From: Methylosinus sp. C49
Lineage (GTDB): Bacteria > Pseudomonadota > Alphaproteobacteria > Rhizobiales > Beijerinckiaceae
DNA length: 64,000 nucleotides
Direction: 5' to 3'
Assembly (NCBI RefSeq): GCF_009936375.1
Contig: NZ_AP022332.1
Span: forward strand, 2,760,501-2,824,500
Numbering within the stretch: position 1 is the stretch's first letter; each line of letters begins with the position of its first letter. Of this stretch, positions 62,885 through 64,000 are shown one piece after another. Below the pieces are notes generated by a model. The model was not told the origin of the DNA. It made no database searches and was given only the letters and a program-made list of their open reading frames with translations. The position numbers and the translations under genes were made by a program.

Positions 62885-63979
62885 TCAGTCCAACAAGGCG
62901 GCGACATGATTGCCGATCGCCAGCGCCGAGGTGAGCCCGGGGCTCTCGATGCCGAACAGGCAGACCAGCCCCGCGAGACCGTGATCGTCCGGGCCGAGAA
63001 TGCGAAAATCCGCCGCGGGCGCGCTCGGCCCGGTCAGCTTGGGCCTTATCCCGGCATAATCGGGAACGAGCCGCTCGGCCGGCAGCTGGGGCCAATAGCG
63101 ACGAATGCGCGCCTCGAAATCGGCGCGGCGCTCGGGGCGGACGCGATAATCGTCGGCGTCGATCCATTCGACATCCGGCCCGAAACGCATGCGGCCGGCG
63201 AGATCCAATGTGACATGGACGCCGAGCCCGCCATCGATAGGAGCGGGATAGATCAGCCGCGTGAAGGGCGCGCGGCCGGAAAAGGCGAAATAGCTGCCCT
63301 TGGCGAGGATAAGCGGCGGTATAGCCGCCGGATCGAGGCCCGCTATGGCGGCGGCGACCGCCTGGGCGCGCAGCCCCGCGGCCACGACCAGAATCTCCGC
63401 CTCCACCGCGCCCGCATTGGCGCCGCCGAAGCGAATGCGCCAGCGCTCGCCGATCCGCTCGGCGCCCAGAACCGGCGTCGCCACAGCGATCGCGCCGCCG
63501 TGATCCTCGATCTCGCCGCGAAGCGACAGCATCAGTCCGGGCGCGTCTATGACGCCGGTCTCGGCGCTGAGCAGCGCCGCCGCGCAGGAGAGCGCCGGCT
63601 CCAGCCGTCGCGCCTCGGCGGCGCTGCAGGGGGAAAGGCCTTCGACGCCATTGGCGCGTCCATTCGCCAGCAGAGCGTCGAGCTTTTCCTCCTCGCCCGG
63701 CTCTGTCGCGACGATCAGCTTGCCGAGCCGGCGATAAGCGACGCCATGGCTCTGCGCGAAAGCAAAGAGCGCGCGCCGGCCTTCGACGCAGAGCCGATGA
63801 CGCAGGCTGCCGGTCGGATAATAGAGCCCGGCGTGGATCACCCCGCTATTGCGGGAGGAGACGCCGCCGCCGATGACGGGGCCGGCCTCGGCGACGATGA
63901 CCTCATGGCCCTGCGAGGCGAGGCTGCGGGCGACCGCGAGCCCGACCACGCCGGCGCCGACGATCAATGCGCGCGCCAT
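62885..63979 (-). CDS. FAD-dependent oxidoreductase, L-2-hydroxyglutarate oxidase-like
   Basis: 364 residues. FAD-binding motif VGAGVVGLAVARSLASQGHEV, then SSRNSGVIHAGLYYP and SLRHRLCVEGRRAL, which closely match the LhgO group of the D-amino-acid-oxidase superfamily. It probably oxidises L-2-hydroxyglutarate or a related hydroxy acid. No csiD or gabT neighbour supports the pathway, so the exact substrate is uncertain. The start lies close to the right edge and appears complete. Confidence 0.87.
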   Translation of the reverse strand: MARALIVGAGVVGLAVARSLASQGHEVIVAEAGPVIGGGVSSRNSGVIHAGLYYPTGSLRHRLCVEGRRALFAFAQSHGVAYRRLGKLIVATEPGEEEKLDALLANGRANGVEGLSPCSAAEARRLEPALSCAAALLSAETGVIDAPGLMLSLRGEIEDHGGAIAVATPVLGAERIGERWRIRFGGANAGAVEAEILVVAAGLRAQAVAAAIAGLDPAAIPPLILAKGSYFAFSGRAPFTRLIYPAPIDGGLGVHVTLDLAGRMRFGPDVEWIDADDYRVRPERRADFEARIRRYWPQLPAERLVPDYAGIRPKLTGPSAPAADFRILGPDDHGLAGLVCLFGIESPGLTSALAIGNHVAALLD

Positions 63980-64000
63980 GGGCTTCCTCTTCGAGACTGG

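Overview
The window is about 64 kb of GC-rich chromosome from an alphaproteobacterium, most likely order Hyphomicrobiales (Rhizobiales). Support comes from the tsaB-rimI-plsC/olsA-miaB-phoH-ybeY-corC block, a complete Flp/Tad (Cpa) pilus locus, NDUFA12 and DUF2155 genes, a class II ribonucleotide reductase and Rhizobiales-style extragenic repeats. An MxaD-like protein hints at a methylotroph or methanotroph (Methylocystaceae/Beijerinckiaceae-like), but no methanol or methane oxidase gene is present to prove it.

Layout. 1-2.2 kb: a capsule/exopolysaccharide export lipoprotein cut by the left edge, an orphan FixJ-type response regulator with its own terminator, and a small exported protein. 2.3-8.9 kb: a housekeeping block (nfuA, tsaB, rimI, an OlsA/PlsC acyltransferase behind a good Pho box, miaB, phoH, ybeY, corC), mostly translationally coupled. 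9.0-12.5 kb: a B12 regulon on the minus strand, with a cobalamin riboswitch, btuB and two uncharacterised genes. 12.7-14.6 kb: a cupin protein and a succinate-semialdehyde-type dehydrogenase. 14.9-20.7 kb: the YejABEF peptide ABC importer. 20.8-25.4 kb: a purine nucleoside phosphorylase, a peptidase/NlpC/MaoC operon and a FUSC-type membrane protein. 25.5-37.6 kb: the Tad pilus locus (tadD, tadC, tadB, cpaF, cpaE, cpaD, cpaC, cpaB, cpaA, two near-identical Flp pilins, a CpaC N-domain protein and two TadE-like minor pilins).

37.6-47.1 kb: phosphomannomutase/phosphoglucomutase, an intergenic region with a likely small RNA, cytochrome b561, a DUF4261 protein, a tightly coupled operon of four genes (zinc-less MDR dehydrogenase, degenerate PTPS/QueD homologue, GT4 glycosyltransferase, methyltransferase), divergent opgH and a small membrane protein. 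47.5-56 kb: a long CoA-transferase, aat, DUF2155, NDUFA12, pstS, an FAD monooxygenase, and a YVTN-propeller/MxaD-like pair. 56-64 kb: nrdJ behind tandem NrdR boxes, a glycine-rich membrane-spanning protein, a small TTG-start protein, a polyprenyl glycosylphosphotransferase and an LhgO-like oxidoreductase.

No CRISPR array, complete tRNA or rRNA, insertion sequence or prophage was seen. The most unusual parts are the four-gene operon at 41.1-44.4 kb, whose PTPS homologue has lost its catalytic triad, the three-hairpin RNA at 39.4-39.5 kb, and the Pho box in front of the OlsA-like acyltransferase.
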